From the NCBI GenBank assembly GCA_022414725.1, contig CM039462.1, positions 39,567,168-39,631,167 of the forward strand: a stretch of DNA of 64,000 nt. Direction: 5' to 3'. Below are positions 55,034-64,000 of the stretch, piece by piece. Source of the stretch: Microglena sp. YARC. Lineage: Eukaryota; Chlorophyta; Chlorophyceae; Chlamydomonadales; Chlamydomonadaceae. Numbering within the stretch: the first letter of the stretch is position 1; each line of letters starts with the position of its first letter. The position numbers and the translations under genes are program-made. The notes beneath the pieces were generated by a model. That model was not told where the DNA came from. It made no database searches and worked only from the letters and a program-made list of their open reading frames with translations.

Positions 55034-55573
55034 CGAAAATCATATTTTTTACCGCCCCGCGGTACGATTAAAAAATGGGGTCGGCCTCAGATCAGCACCA
55101 GCACCCAGGAACTAGAATTGGGGCAGTACTGCCTGATTGCCAATACATATTTCAAGGGGTTCCTCCTCCCGCTTCGCAACTCTTCGCTCCCATCGTCTGA
55201 TCTTGTAATAGTCGAATCTGACACTCCTGATCTCGAAACAGCCGGTGAGAAAAGCCCCGATGTTCGAGTAGTGAAGATCGTGAATGTGTTGAAGGACTCA
55301 GATGGCAATCAGAAGAAGCAGACAAAGCTGGACATGTTTTTCAAGGCGACGCTTACGGCTGAAGAGGTGGAGAAGAAGAAAGCCAAAGAGGTGAAGCGCA
55401 AGGAGGAAGCAACAGCGGCTGCCCATGCAAAGCTTGCTCGTGACCTGGCAGCCCTTGCCAGCAAGAGGACACCAGGACGCCCTAGGAAATTGCGTTCCCT
55501 TGTCCCTTCTGTCTCGCCCGTCACGTCCCCAGATCCATCACGGTTACACACCATATGTAAAGGAATACAATGA
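55034..55573 (+). CDS. Small protein with PIP-box-like and AT-hook-like motifs inside the element
   Basis: The frame is open from before the ATG at about 55034 (MRKSYFLPPRG) to the TGA at 55571. Around codon 100 is QTKLDMFF, an exact PCNA-interacting (PIP) box pattern Q..[LIM]..FF. It is followed by a Lys/Glu/Ala-rich likely helix (VEKKKAKEVKRKEEATAA) and then RTPGRPRK, an AT-hook core. The C-terminus is short and Ser/Pro-rich. Role unknown; the motifs suggest a nuclear DNA- and PCNA-binding protein, perhaps aiding transposition at replication forks, which is inference. Codon content is much less repetitive than in surrounding DNA. The start is uncertain; an upstream intron is possible. Confidence 0.5.
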   Translation, partial: RKSYFLPPRGTIKKWGRPQISTSTQELELGQYCLIANTYFKGFLLPLRNSSLPSSDLVIVESDTPDLETAGEKSPDVRVVKIVNVLKDSDGNQKKQTKLDMFFKATLTAEEVEKKKAKEVKRKEEATAAAHAKLARDLAALASKRTPGRPRKLRSLVPSVSPVTSPDPSRLHTICKGIQ

Positions 55574-55639
55574 CTTGGCAGTTCTTCTGTCATTTAATAC
55601 ATGCCTCCATTATTCCCAATGTTTGCCCCGGGATGTAGT

Positions 55640-55648
55640 TTTAAATTC

Positions 55649-55689
<41 letters not shown>

Positions 55690-55690
55690 G
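55640..55690. repeat. C homopolymer of about 38
   Basis: A C run at 55650-55687 ending in CCCGGGAACG, inside the 820-bp element. Similar G/C runs are scattered through the window. Confidence 0.9.
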
Positions 55691-56359
55691 AACGATATAA
55701 AAAACTCTTGACCCCCCCGGGAAGTAAAAAATAAATTACAGTCTCCGGACCCCCGGGAACCCTAAGCTCCACTACGGTAGATAGGATTGCATAGATAGGA
55801 GCGGTCAAAGTGTGAGAAATGGGAAGGAAATGGCTGCTCGCATCCACTGGCTGCCAACCGTGACACAATTGATGCACAGGCATTGTGAAATTGCGCATGC
55901 GTGAAGTGAATGGTGGCAACGCTCGCAAGCGGAAGAGCGCTGAGGATAGAATGGGCGCCTGACGAGAACAATGAGGACTCAGAATGTATTTTGAGAATTC
56001 GAATGCCCCTGGCTCTTCATGTGAGAGTCTGGGTGAGGAACAGCGGAGGGAGGTATGGATGCCTAGGCACAAAGATCGCTAGTGAGAAAGAATTGCGCAT
56101 GATTGGGGAAAGAGATTTGAAGTTCCGGGGTTGCGAGAAAGTTGCGAGTATCTATTTCCATTCCCAGCTCGTCCAGGCTGACCTACAGCATTTGCCAAAC
56201 GCCGTCTCTGATTTGCATCGCTCTTATGCTCTTCGGCACGTAGAGCTCGCCTTTCGCTGTGATGAGCTCGCTGGCTGGCTGAATTCGTCGCCGTCTGCCT
56301 ACATCTTTTTGATTGTGCGCATTCATGGCATCGAGGAGCAGAAAACAAGTTATATGCAG

Positions 56360-56595
56360 CGTCGCCTGCGACGCTAAAAATTGGCGGAGAGTGATCGCGA
56401 GGGAGCGACAGGTGGCAACAGAAGCAAGTTAGTTATGAGGCCGTTGGCTGACGTGTCGGGCTTCATCACGGTCAGATGGATGGATGGATAGATGGATGGT
56501 TGGATGGATGGTCGGACGGACAAATGGGTAACACTGGGGGCTCCCGCCCCCGCTCCCGCCCCCCAGAAGGGGGGGGGCTCCGCCAATTATAGACA
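56360..56595 (-). repeat. Dispersed repeat G, reverse copy
   Basis: GCGTCGCCTGCGACGC, AAATTGGCGGAGAG, CCGTTGGCTGACGTGTCGGG and GGGGCTCCGCCAATTA match 15428-15660 in reverse. Confidence 0.6.
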
Positions 56596-57002
56596 ATTAG
56601 TCTGAGCGCCATTATTGGTTTTGACGCTCAGATCGAATGCGGAAGATGATTTATCGCTTCGCATTCACCTGCTCTGTCATTTTCGAAATCTCGGTAGGAA
56701 GTTGGATGGGTATTCGGCTCAGTCAAAAAGGCGGAAAGGGCGATGGCGCGCAAGTGTAATCTTGATGCGGAGGAGAATTCTGGAAACTGGGAAAACTGAA
56801 CTGGGATTCGAATTTTACACACTCCAAGTCGGCTCAGTGAAGATACGAATTCAGCCAATAGCCAGGGTGGATAGTTGGGTGTTTCGCTATTAGTCACGCT
56901 AAAGCCAGCTATCGCCAGGTCGGGTTCTAATTAAGTTGAAAGCCAGCTATCGCCAGGTCGGGTTCGCGAACTTTTCCTTGTATGTCTACATATGTATAGA
57001 TG

Positions 57003-58177
57003 TATGTATGTATGTATGTATATATGTATGTATGTATGTATGTACTAGTACATTGCCCGTGTGGCCGGAGGTCACCCCCCACCCCAACCACCCAGGTCCT
57101 GGGTCCTGTTCTGGCCTGGGTTACATAACGTGCAACGCCCTTGAACGTACACCCTCCCCCCCCTTACTCACATGCACACAGTCAAGATATTTCCTCCTTT
57201 GCAAAATATTGAACACATTCCCCCTTCCTTTCCCTACTATAAATATACCCCCCCACCCCAGCCCCCAGGACCTACATGATCCCTGTTTCCCCCTAAATCT
57301 TCCTGCCCCCCATCCCCACCCCTTGACACACACTCTATGTATCCCCCTTGCACCCCACCGAACCCCCAGTCATCCCACACCACCCAAATATACCCCCCTA
57401 CCCCACAGCCATCTCCACACCACCCAAATGTACCCTCGTACCCCCCACACCACCCAGCCATCTCCACCATCCCTTCACGCTCCCCTCCCTATGACCTATC
57501 CCTACCTCGTACACTTCACTCCAGCTGTGGGCTGAGATCGCGCTGAAAGTGCAGGCTGGGTATTGAATCTACCCACAGGTTTCGAACGCTCAGATTCCGA
57601 TCATACCGAGAACACCAGATCTGCGCGATTGCAAGGCTACATGCTTGCAGCTTCTTCTACTCGTGCAGTGACACGGTTGGGAAAACCTTGCCTTAAATCC
57701 GGTCAACACCCTGCTGCAAATTCGCAGCGTCATATTTCACGATCGTCGATACAACGAAAAGAGATTGCATAGATGGGATGTGGGGTGAAAGCGCAAGAAA
57801 TGGAATGGCCATGAAGATGTGAAGAAAGTCGCATTTATCGAAACAATTGGCTGCCAACCATGATGAAAGGCGCATGCGTGAAAAGAATGGTGGCTACGCC
57901 CTGGCAGGCAGAAGAGCGCTGAGGAAAGAATGGGCGCCTGATGAGAAAAATGAGCGCTCAGAATGGGCGCCTGATAAGAAGATGGCGCGGAGGTGTAATC
58001 TTGATGCGGAGCAGTGGAAGTGGCATGCTGAACACTGAACTGGGAATTTGAATTTTACGCACTCGAAGTCGGCTCAGTCAACATACGCTATTAGTAACCC
58101 GCTAATTAAGCCGATAGCCAGCTAGCGCCAGCTACACACCATGAAAAGTTTGCGAACTTTTCACAGAAATCCATGTC

Positions 58178-58209
<32 letters not shown>

Positions 58210-58240
58210 TGTATGTATGTATGTATGTATGTATGTATGT
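57003..58240 (+). repeat. Long intron 11 unit C
   Basis: (ATGT)n, ACTAGTACATTGCCCGTGTG, TTACATAACGTGCAACGCCC, CTCCAGCTGTGGGCTGAG, AAAGAGATTGCATAGATGGG, AGCGCTGAGGAAAGAATGGG, and (ATGT)n again at 58175-58240. It is the shortest and cleanest of the three units and shows the empty site of the element in unit B. Confidence 0.7.
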
Positions 58241-58464
58241 ATGCACTTATCAGATCTTATCAACGGGAGCACTCCAGGATTCACTCATTTTTGTTAGGCT
58301 CACGTTGTACTGCTCACCTTTTATTGTTCTGCTTATTCAAATGTATGCATGTGAGCACTACCAGGCCTTATTAATACCTTGGGCGCATACCTGCTTTGTT
58401 CATTCAGCTTGTTGCACTGCCTTATCTTGCTTACCACCTGCCACCCAAATGTATTTGTGTATGT

Positions 58465-58605
58465 ATGTTGTTACAGTCCAGGGGTAGGCCAAATAGGCTA
58501 AAGAGACTTGCCCGACCGTGACAGGAGGGACTGAAACAAAAACAATCGATGATGAACTGAACCCCAAACAATCGTTTTACTGACGGGGTCCCTGAGTTTG
58601 TGCTA
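58465..58605 (+). repeat. Dispersed repeat F
   Basis: GTTACAGTCCAGGGGTAGGC through ACGGGGTCCCTGAGTTTGTG; homologous to 2334-2470. Confidence 0.6.
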
Positions 58606-58609
58606 CATC

Positions 58610-58840
58610 GAACAAGTCCTAGGCAACGTTGCAAGCAACGCAGACAATTGGCGGAGCGTGTTGGCAACGGAATCAAGCGGACTGAAGCCAGTTAGTTACG
58701 AGAAAGTTGGCTGACGTGTCAAGCTTCGTCTCGGTCGCACGCGAGTCTGTCGCACAAACGAGCCAACAAACAGACAACAGGGTGACCCTGGAGGCTCCCG
58801 CCCCACAGAAGGGAGGGCTCCGCCAAAAAAACAATTATTC
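58610..58840 (-). repeat. Dispersed repeat G, reverse copy
   Basis: CAATTGGCGGAGCGTG, AGTTGGCTGACGTGTCAAGC and GAGGGCTCCGCCAAAA match 56360-56595. Confidence 0.6.
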
Positions 58841-58999
58841 GATACCCAGAGTATCCCCCCTGCAAAGCTCTTGTACGGTGACTGCAAAGGTGTGCGTGGG
58901 GTGGAATCAGATGGGATCAGCCACTTAATTCGACAAAGGGTGTGGTGTGTGTGTGTGTGGTGTGTGTATGGAGTTTGTGCGTACTGTAAGGAGCTCCTG

Positions 59000-59210
59000 T
59001 ACAGCTAAAATATTTATGCGGTAACCTTGCATTCAGAGTATCCCTCTATCTTTAGTAAATATTGTCGTTATTGCTAATTCAGAGTAACTCAATTGTTAGT
59101 TAGTGTTGTTGTTATTGCTAATTCACAGTAACTCAATAGTTAGTTGGTGTTGTTGTTATTGCTAATTCAGAGTATCCCTCTACCATTAGTTAGTGTTGTC
59201 ATTATTGCTG
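59000..59210. repeat. Short tandem repeat in intron 11
   Basis: TTAGTTAGTGTTGTTGTTAT with TGCTAATTCAGAGTATCCCT recurs three to four times. Confidence 0.8.
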
Positions 59211-59299
59211 CAGGTGGTACTTTTTATGAACTTGCCATTGGACTTAGTTTGACGATGACTGGACATTCTGGCAGGTTGCATAACTCAACTAACTGAGCT

Positions 59300-59400
59300 C
59301 GAGTCAGCTTTGGACACCACCATTCAAACTGAATCCTCCGTGTCGCTGGTTTGTGTCAGGAGACCCACCTCCTGGAGTGAAAGTCCTTTCACAACTTACA
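59300..59400 (+). repeat. Dispersed repeat D
   Basis: TCGCTGGTTTGTGTCAGGAG ACCCACCTCC matches 135-170. Confidence 0.6.
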
Positions 59401-59663
59401 AAAAATAAACTTGGTGGAGAGTGTTGTCTACCTGAGCCATGTGGCACCGGAATCGAGTGCTGCAGACAAAATCCAGGGTTACGGCAGGTGCAGGGTTATG
59501 TGCCAACAACACGACAAACAAACAAGCAACACGACAAACGAGCAGGGGATGACAGCCCCCCCCCCCCCCCCCCCCCCCCTCACCCCTCCAATGAATGGTT
59601 GGCCCCAGTGCAAGCAAACGGGCTGGCCCCCTCAACCTCACACCTTGTAATAAGTGCTCTATC

Positions 59664-59689
<26 letters not shown>

Positions 59690-59696
<7 letters not shown>

Positions 59697-60240
59697 GACC
59701 GAGCACGAGCCGGCTTCTGTCTTCCTCAGTGTCTTCCCCTTACCAACTTAGTTCGAAAGTGGTGCATCAACGTCATGAGACCACCACCACCACCACCATC
59801 CCCCCCCCCCCCCCAACAACAACACAACAACAACAACAACACACAAACTTGGCTCATCAGTATCTCATCGCACACTTTGAATCACGTTTCAAATTATGCC
59901 TACCATGGTGACTTTCCCCAGCTGGGGCATACGGGAGGGTCCCCTTAACACCACGCCCCTCTAGGCGTTATAATTTTGTTCTTTCTCACCGCACACTTTG
60001 AATCACGTTTCACGTCGACTGTTCTGGCTTGTGTGGCAGGTTGCTAAACTTACGGAGCAAGAGTCCGCCACTGACGGTTCAGTGACCCCCTTACCGACTT
60101 AACTCAAGAGTGGTGCGTCAACGTCATGAGACCACCACCATCACCAACAACAACAACAACAACAGAAACAAAAACACAACTTGGCTCGTCAGTATCTCAT
60201 CGCACACTTTGAAAAAAACGTTTCACGTTGAATGTTCTGG
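59690..60240 (+). repeat. Degraded copies of exon 12 start and its upstream flank
   Basis: A copy at 60040-60100 reads GGCAG|GTTGCTAAACTTACGGAGCA AGAGTCCGCC before diverging. Looser ones lie near 59273 and 59694. The upstream flank (GTGGTGCATCAACGTCATGA, CATCGCACACTTTGAATCAC) is also duplicated. A SINE tail (ACCACGCCCCTCTAGGCGTT) lies at 59950-59970. Confidence 0.75.
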
Positions 60241-60252
60241 CTTGTGTGGCAG

Positions 60253-60465
60253 GTTGCTAAACTGACGGAGCAAGAGTCCGCCTCTGAAGGCTCGGTATCC
60301 CCAGCTGTCATTCGGGACTACATCAACTCCCTAGGTGGAACATGGTGGTTCGTCTACCTCCTGATAACGTTTATCGTGACTGAGGGTGGCAGAGTGCTTA
60401 CGAACCTTTGGCTCGCTGTCTGGACGGGAGACGAAGCAGGCGAGCGGAGCCCCTATTTCTACTTG
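60253..60465 (+). CDS. ABCC transporter exon 12 (start of TMD2)
   Basis: 71 codons from TGTGGCAG to a GTGGGT donor. It reads VAKLTEQESASEGSVSPAVI, RDYINSLGGTWWFVYLLIT and FIVTEGGRVLTNLWLAVWTG. Families of this type have L...EERETG.VS..V...Y..ALGG at the entry to TMD2, then the first helix and the WL..WT motif, all visible here. It closes linker L1. It joins exon 13 in phase 0. Confidence 0.9.
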
Positions 60466-60544
60466 GTGGGTGCAAAAGGAGGTGGGGCAAAAAGAATCGG
60501 ACAGGGAAACACCGTGACAACTACTGAGGCCGTTGCAAGCCTAC

Positions 60545-61150
60545 CCAACCCAACCCATCCCAACCCATCCCATTCCAGCACAAACCATCACATAAAACCC
60601 AACCCAGCCCAGCCCAGCCCAGCCCAGCCCAGCCTAACCCATTCCCATTCCCATCCCATCCCATCCCATCCCATCCCATCCCATCCCATCCCATCCCATC
60701 CCATCCATTCCGTCCCATCACAAACCAAACCCATCCCATCCCATCCCATCCCATCCCATCCCATCCAAACCCATCCCAACCCAAACCCATCCCAACCCAC
60801 CCCGACTCATCCCAACCCAAACCCATCCATCTCAACCCAACCCAAATCCATCCCAACCCAACCCATCCCATCCCATCCCATCCCAACCCAACCCAACCCA
60901 ACCCAACCCAACCCAACCCAACCCAACCTAACACAACACAACACAACCTAACACAACTCATCCCAACCCAACTCATCCCAACGCAACACAACACAACACA
61001 ACACAACACCAACCCAACCCAACCCAACCCAACCCAACCCAACCCAACCCAACCCAACCCAACCCAACACATTCCAACACATCCCATCCCATCCCAAACC
61101 CACCAAACCACTAAAACAAAACCCACCAAAAAACAAAACCAAACCAAAAC
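60545..61150. repeat. CCCAACCCAT/CCCATCCCAT minisatellite in ABCC intron 12
   Basis: About 600 bases of CCCAT and CCCAA pentamers. It starts about 80 bases after the exon 12 donor. Confidence 0.95.
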
Positions 61151-61159
61151 CAAACCCCA

Positions 61160-62170
61160 CTGCAGTGTGTGTACGTGGTCATCAGTGGAAGCCAGTGCAT
61201 TCTACAGCTTGGCAATGCCATCGAGTCTGCTCTGGTCTTGGCGGAGCAGAGATACTGCACCAAACCCACTGAACCCAACCCCACCAAACCCACCAAACCC
61301 ACTAAACCCAAACCCACCAAACCCACAAAAACTAAACCCAATAAACCCAAACCCACTAAACCCACCAAACCGAACCCACACCCCACTGCAGTGTGTGTAC
61401 GCGGCCAACAGAGGTTGCCAGTGTGTGCTGCAGCTTGGTAATGCCATCGAGTCCGCTGTCTTTGGTCTTGTTGGAACAGGGAAATTGCACCAAACCCACT
61501 GAACCCACCAAACCCACCAAACCCACTGAAATTGCACCAAACCCTCTGAACCCACCAAACCCACTGAAATTGCACCAAAACCACTGAACCCACCAAACCC
61601 ACCAAACCCACTGAAATTGCACCAAACCCACTGAACCCACCAAACCCACTGAAATTGCACCAAACCCACTGAACCCAAACCCACCAACCCAAACCCAAAC
61701 CCAAACCCAATCCTCACTGCAGTGTGTCTACAGGGGAATCAGTGCAAGCCAGTGCATTCTACAGCTTGGCAATGCCATCGAGACCGCTTGCTTTGGTTTC
61801 GTTTGAGGAGGGAAACTGAACCAAACCCACTATACCTTCCAAACAAATCAAAACCAAACCCACCTAACCCACCGACCCAAACCCGAACCCCACTGCAGTG
61901 TGTCTACGCGGGAATCAGTGTAAGCCAGTGCATTCTACAGCTTGGCAATGCCATCGAGACCGCTCGCTTTGGTCTCTCTGGAGTAGGGAAACTGAACCAA
62001 CCCACTATACCTTCCAAACAAATTAAAACCAAACCCACCTAACCCACCGACCCAAACCCGAACCCCACTGCAGTGTGTCTACGCGGGAATCAGTGTAAGC
62101 CAGTGCATTCTACAGCTTGGCAATGCCATCGAGACCGCTCGCTTTGGTCTCTCTGGAGTAGGGAAACTGA
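61160..62170 (+). repeat. Five upstream copies of exon 13 start
   Basis: CACTGCAG|TGTGTCTACGCGGGAATCAG with CATTCTACAGCTTGGCAATG and CCATCGAGACCGCTCGCTTT starts near 61166, 61391, 61722, 61897 and 62073. The last two are practically identical to exon 13 over about 95 bases. The first two differ at many sites and are followed by CCAAACCCACTGAACCCACC minisatellite. Confidence 0.95.
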
Positions 62171-62248
62171 ACCAACCCACTATACCTTCCAAACAAATTA
62201 AAACCAAACCCACCTAACCCACCGACCCAAACCCGAACCCCACTGCAG

Positions 62249-62479
62249 TGTGTCTACGCGGGAATCAGTGTAAGCCAGTGCATTCTACAGCTTGGCAATG
62301 CCATCGAGACCGCTCGCTTTGGTCTCTCTGGAGCAGGGAAACTGCATGAAAGCATGCTACAGTCTTTGCTCAAGGCCCCTATGTCCTTCTTTCACACCAC
62401 TCCCATCGGTCGGATCATTAACCGACTGACAAAGGACACATCCGATATTGATCGCGGTTTAATGGGTTCAGCATCAATG
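62249..62479 (+). CDS. ABCC transporter exon 13 (TMD2 core)
   Basis: 77 codons from CACTGCAG to a GTGCGT donor. It reads CVYAGISVSQCILQLGNAIE, TARFGLSGAGKLHESMLQSL, LKAPMSFFHTTPIGRIINRL and TKDTSDIDRGLMGSASM. KLHE..L..LL.APMSFF.TTP.GRI.NR..KD..DID is the hallmark intracellular loop of ABCC TMD2 that contacts NBD1. The first part is hydrophobic (a helix). It is the last and only complete one of six tandem copies. Confidence 0.92.
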
Positions 62480-62504
62480 GTGCGTGCTGTACTGTTTTTC
62501 TTTT

Positions 62505-63290
62505 GGGCTACTAGCAGCAGCTTCTAGGCAGCTGCCTGAGTTGGATTGTGGGTGTTTCATATCAGCTCTTGTCTTTTCGGCTACTAGCAGCAGCTTCTAG
62601 GCAGCTCCCTGATTTGGATTGTGGGTGTTGCAAATCTGCTGTCATCTTTTCATCTACAAGCAGCAGCTTCTAGGCAGCTGCCTGAGTTGGATTGTGGGTG
62701 TTTCAAATCAGCTCTCGTCTTTTTGGCTGCTAGCAGCAGCTTCTAGGCAGCTGCCTGAGTTGGATTGTGGATGTTTCAAATCAGCTCACGTCTTTTTGGC
62801 TGCTAGCAGCAGCTTCTAGGCAGCTGCCTGAGTTGGATTGTGTGTGTTTCAAATCAGCTCTCGTCTTTTTGGCTACTAGCAGCAGCTTCTAGGCAGCTGC
62901 CTGAGTTGGATTGTGGGTGCTTCATATCAGCTCTCCTCTTTTTGGCCACTAGCAGCAGCTTCTAGGCAGCTGCCTGAGTTGGATTGTGGGTGCTTCAAAT
63001 CAGCTCTCCTCTTTTTGGCCACTAGCAACAGCTTCTAGGCAGCTGCCTGAGTTGGATTGTGGGTGTTTCAGAGCAGCTCTCGTCTTTTTGCCTACAAGCA
63101 GCAGCTTCTAGGCAGCTGCCTGAGTTGGATTGTGGGTGTTTCAAATCTGCTCTCATCTTTTTCCCTACAAGCAGTAGCTTCAAGGCAGCTGCCTGAGTTG
63201 GATTGTGGGTGTTTCAGAGCAGCGTTTGTCTTTTCAGCTACTAGCAGCAGCTTCTAGGCAGCTGCCTGAGTCAGCCACAGGGCAAAGCCT
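62505..63290. repeat. About 85-bp tandem repeat in ABCC intron 13, about 10 copies
   Basis: CTACTAGCAGCAGCTTCTAG with GCAGCTGCCTGAGTTGGATT and GTGGGTGTTTCAAATCAGCT. The core CTTCTAGGCAGCTGCCTGAG recurs singly elsewhere in the window. Confidence 0.95.
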
Positions 63291-63469
63291 CAAAAGTTCA
63301 ACAGCAATAGAGAGCTGATTATGTCTGTGCTTCAAGGCGTACTAGGTTGCTTTATTTTTGGCTGATTAGCCAGCCAAGGGAGCTGCCTAGAAGCTGCTGC
63401 TCGTAGCTTGATCGCAACTTGATGAGTTCAGGGTCAATGGTGTGTGCTGCTGGGCTGGATAAGGATGAT

Positions 63470-63545
63470 GAGTGTAGGACTGGGTTAGGATGTGTGTATG
63501 ACTGGGTTAGGATGTGTGTAGGACTGGGTTAGGATGTGTGATGTG
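63470..63545. repeat. 24-bp tandem repeat (GACTGGGTTAGGATGTGTGT)
   Basis: Three to four copies. Confidence 0.9.
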
Positions 63546-63629
63546 TTAAGGACTGCTCCCTAAACCCTAAATCTCAACCATAAATCTCTTAACACTAAAC
63601 AAAAACTCTTAACCCTAAACCCTAAACTC

Positions 63630-63965
63630 CAGGCGTAGCGCAACAGCTTGCAGCTGCTCTCCACATTGGTTCTCATGGCCATCCTGGCTCCTTAAACCCT
63701 ACACGATACAACCCTAAACCTAAACCCTAAACCCCCAGGCGTTGTGCAGCAGCATGCAGCTGTTCTCCACATCGGTTCTCATGGCCATCCTAGCTCCCTA
63801 AACCCTAAACCCTAAACCTAAGCCATAAAACACCAAACCTAAACCCTAAACCCCATGCGTTGCGCAACAGCTTGCAGCTGCTCTCCACATTGCTGTTGTC
63901 ATGGGCATCCTGGCTCCCGAAACCCTAAACAGTACAACCTTAAACCCTAAATCCTAAACCCTCAG
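63630..63965 (+). repeat. Three copies of exon 14 start with telomere-like spacers
   Basis: CAGGCGTTGTGCAGCAGCAT with GCAGCTGTTCTCCACATCGG and TTCTCATGGCCATCCTNGCT lies near 63633, 63738 and 63855. They are separated by AACCCTAAACCCTAAA runs. Confidence 0.85.
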
Positions 63966-64000
63966 GCGTTTGGCACCAGCATGCAGCTGCTCTCCACATT
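63966..64000 (+). CDS. ABCC transporter exon 14 (TMD2), start only
   Basis: After CCCTCAG the frame AFGTSMQLLST continues exon 13 (...GSASM|AFGT). The preceding copies extend this to SVLMAILAP, a hydrophobic helix as expected (family form ....AQLLST..LIGI). The window ends inside it, and because three similar copies precede it, the real exon could also be a later copy. Confidence 0.6.

Larger units (their letters stand above)
54965..55784 (+). mobile_element. DNA-transposon-like insertion, 820 bp, with inverted ends
   Basis: The left end CCGTAGAAAATGTTAGGGTT CCCG and the right end CGGGAACCCTAAGCTCCACT ACGG are inverted repeats of about 24 bp with a mismatched centre. GATTGCATA flanks both sides (54956-54964 and 55785-55793); unit C has this site uninterrupted. 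A 9-bp duplication would suit a Mutator-like element, but a TAGATAG tail at the right makes the exact edge uncertain. It carries the open frame described next. Confidence 0.6.
54218..57040 (+). repeat. Long intron 11 unit B
   Basis: (ATGT)n then ACTAGTACATTGCCCGTGTG, CCTGGGTTACATAACGTGCA, TTGAACGTACACCCTCCCCC. Later parts (AAAGAGATTGCATA, GAAGAGCGCTGAGGA, GGTGTAATCTTGATGCGGAG, AAGTCGGCTCAGT) are shared in order with unit C. Unit B is longer because it carries the element at 54965-55784 and a repeat G copy at 56360-56590. Confidence 0.7.

Noticed and set aside
60521..61153. Gly/Trp/Val-rich 210-codon minus-strand frame
   Set aside because: Antisense of the CCCAT/CCCAA minisatellite.
62505..63290. 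CRISPR-like array in intron 13
   Set aside because: The whole about 85-bp unit repeats, including what would be the spacers.

Overview
This is a eukaryotic nuclear window, almost certainly from a green alga. The one clearly recognisable gene is a plant-type ABCC (MRP) transporter whose N-terminus, first nucleotide-binding domain and linker resemble the vacuolar AtABCC1/2 group. Interstitial telomere-like repeats are of the TTTAGGG type. Introns are spliceosomal (GT-AG) and very long, and most of the DNA is tandem repeat, G/C homopolymer or transposon. A prasinophyte with a repeat-swollen genome (Cymbomonas-like) is my best guess from this style; that is inference, not a database result.

Layout. 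Positions 1-28 kb are intergenic or accessory. They hold the 3' end of a dead non-LTR retrotransposon (RNase H plus zinc knuckle, minus strand, 0.7-2.1 kb), two tRNA-derived SINE families, several hAT-like non-autonomous elements with 8-bp target duplications (notably 5991-7075, 11840-12027, 13267-13429, 13705-16404, 21300-21494), a TA-flanked MITE (10782-10947), and a long run of unrelated minisatellites (about 3.2-6, 8-9.1, 10.2-11.1, 12.2-13.1, 16.5-21.7, 23.0-23.4 and 24.0-24.5 kb). Two possible host exons are seen, at about 22.1 kb (+) and 25.8 kb (-), both weak.

From 28151 to the right edge (over 35.8 kb) runs a single plus-strand ABCC transporter gene, still unfinished at 64000. I place 14 exons: N-terminal TMD0 (exons 1-3), the linker before the core (4), TMD1 (5-7), NBD1 (8-11: Walker A, Q-loop, signature, H-loop) and TMD2 (12-14). 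TMD2 is incomplete and NBD2 must lie outside. Exon phases are consistent at most junctions. Exon 4 and the Walker B part of exon 10 carry small indels, so either the assembly is unpolished or the gene is decaying.

The most unusual thing in the window is how this gene's introns are built. Nearly every intron contains a tandem array whose unit is a copy of the neighbouring exon edge together with its splice site: acceptor plus start of exon for exons 2, 5, 7, 8, 9, 10, 11, 12, 13 and 14; end of exon plus donor for exons 3, 4, 6, 7, 9 and 10. Copies next to the real exon are usually nearly identical and more distant ones decay into low-complexity sequence. The introns therefore look grown from their own exon-intron junctions, leaving many decoy or alternative splice sites. 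Transposons (a hAT-like element at 34.6 kb, a 0.8-kb element at 55 kb encoding a PIP-box/AT-hook protein, and three long units joined by ATGT microsatellites at 52.7-58.2 kb) are inserted among these arrays.
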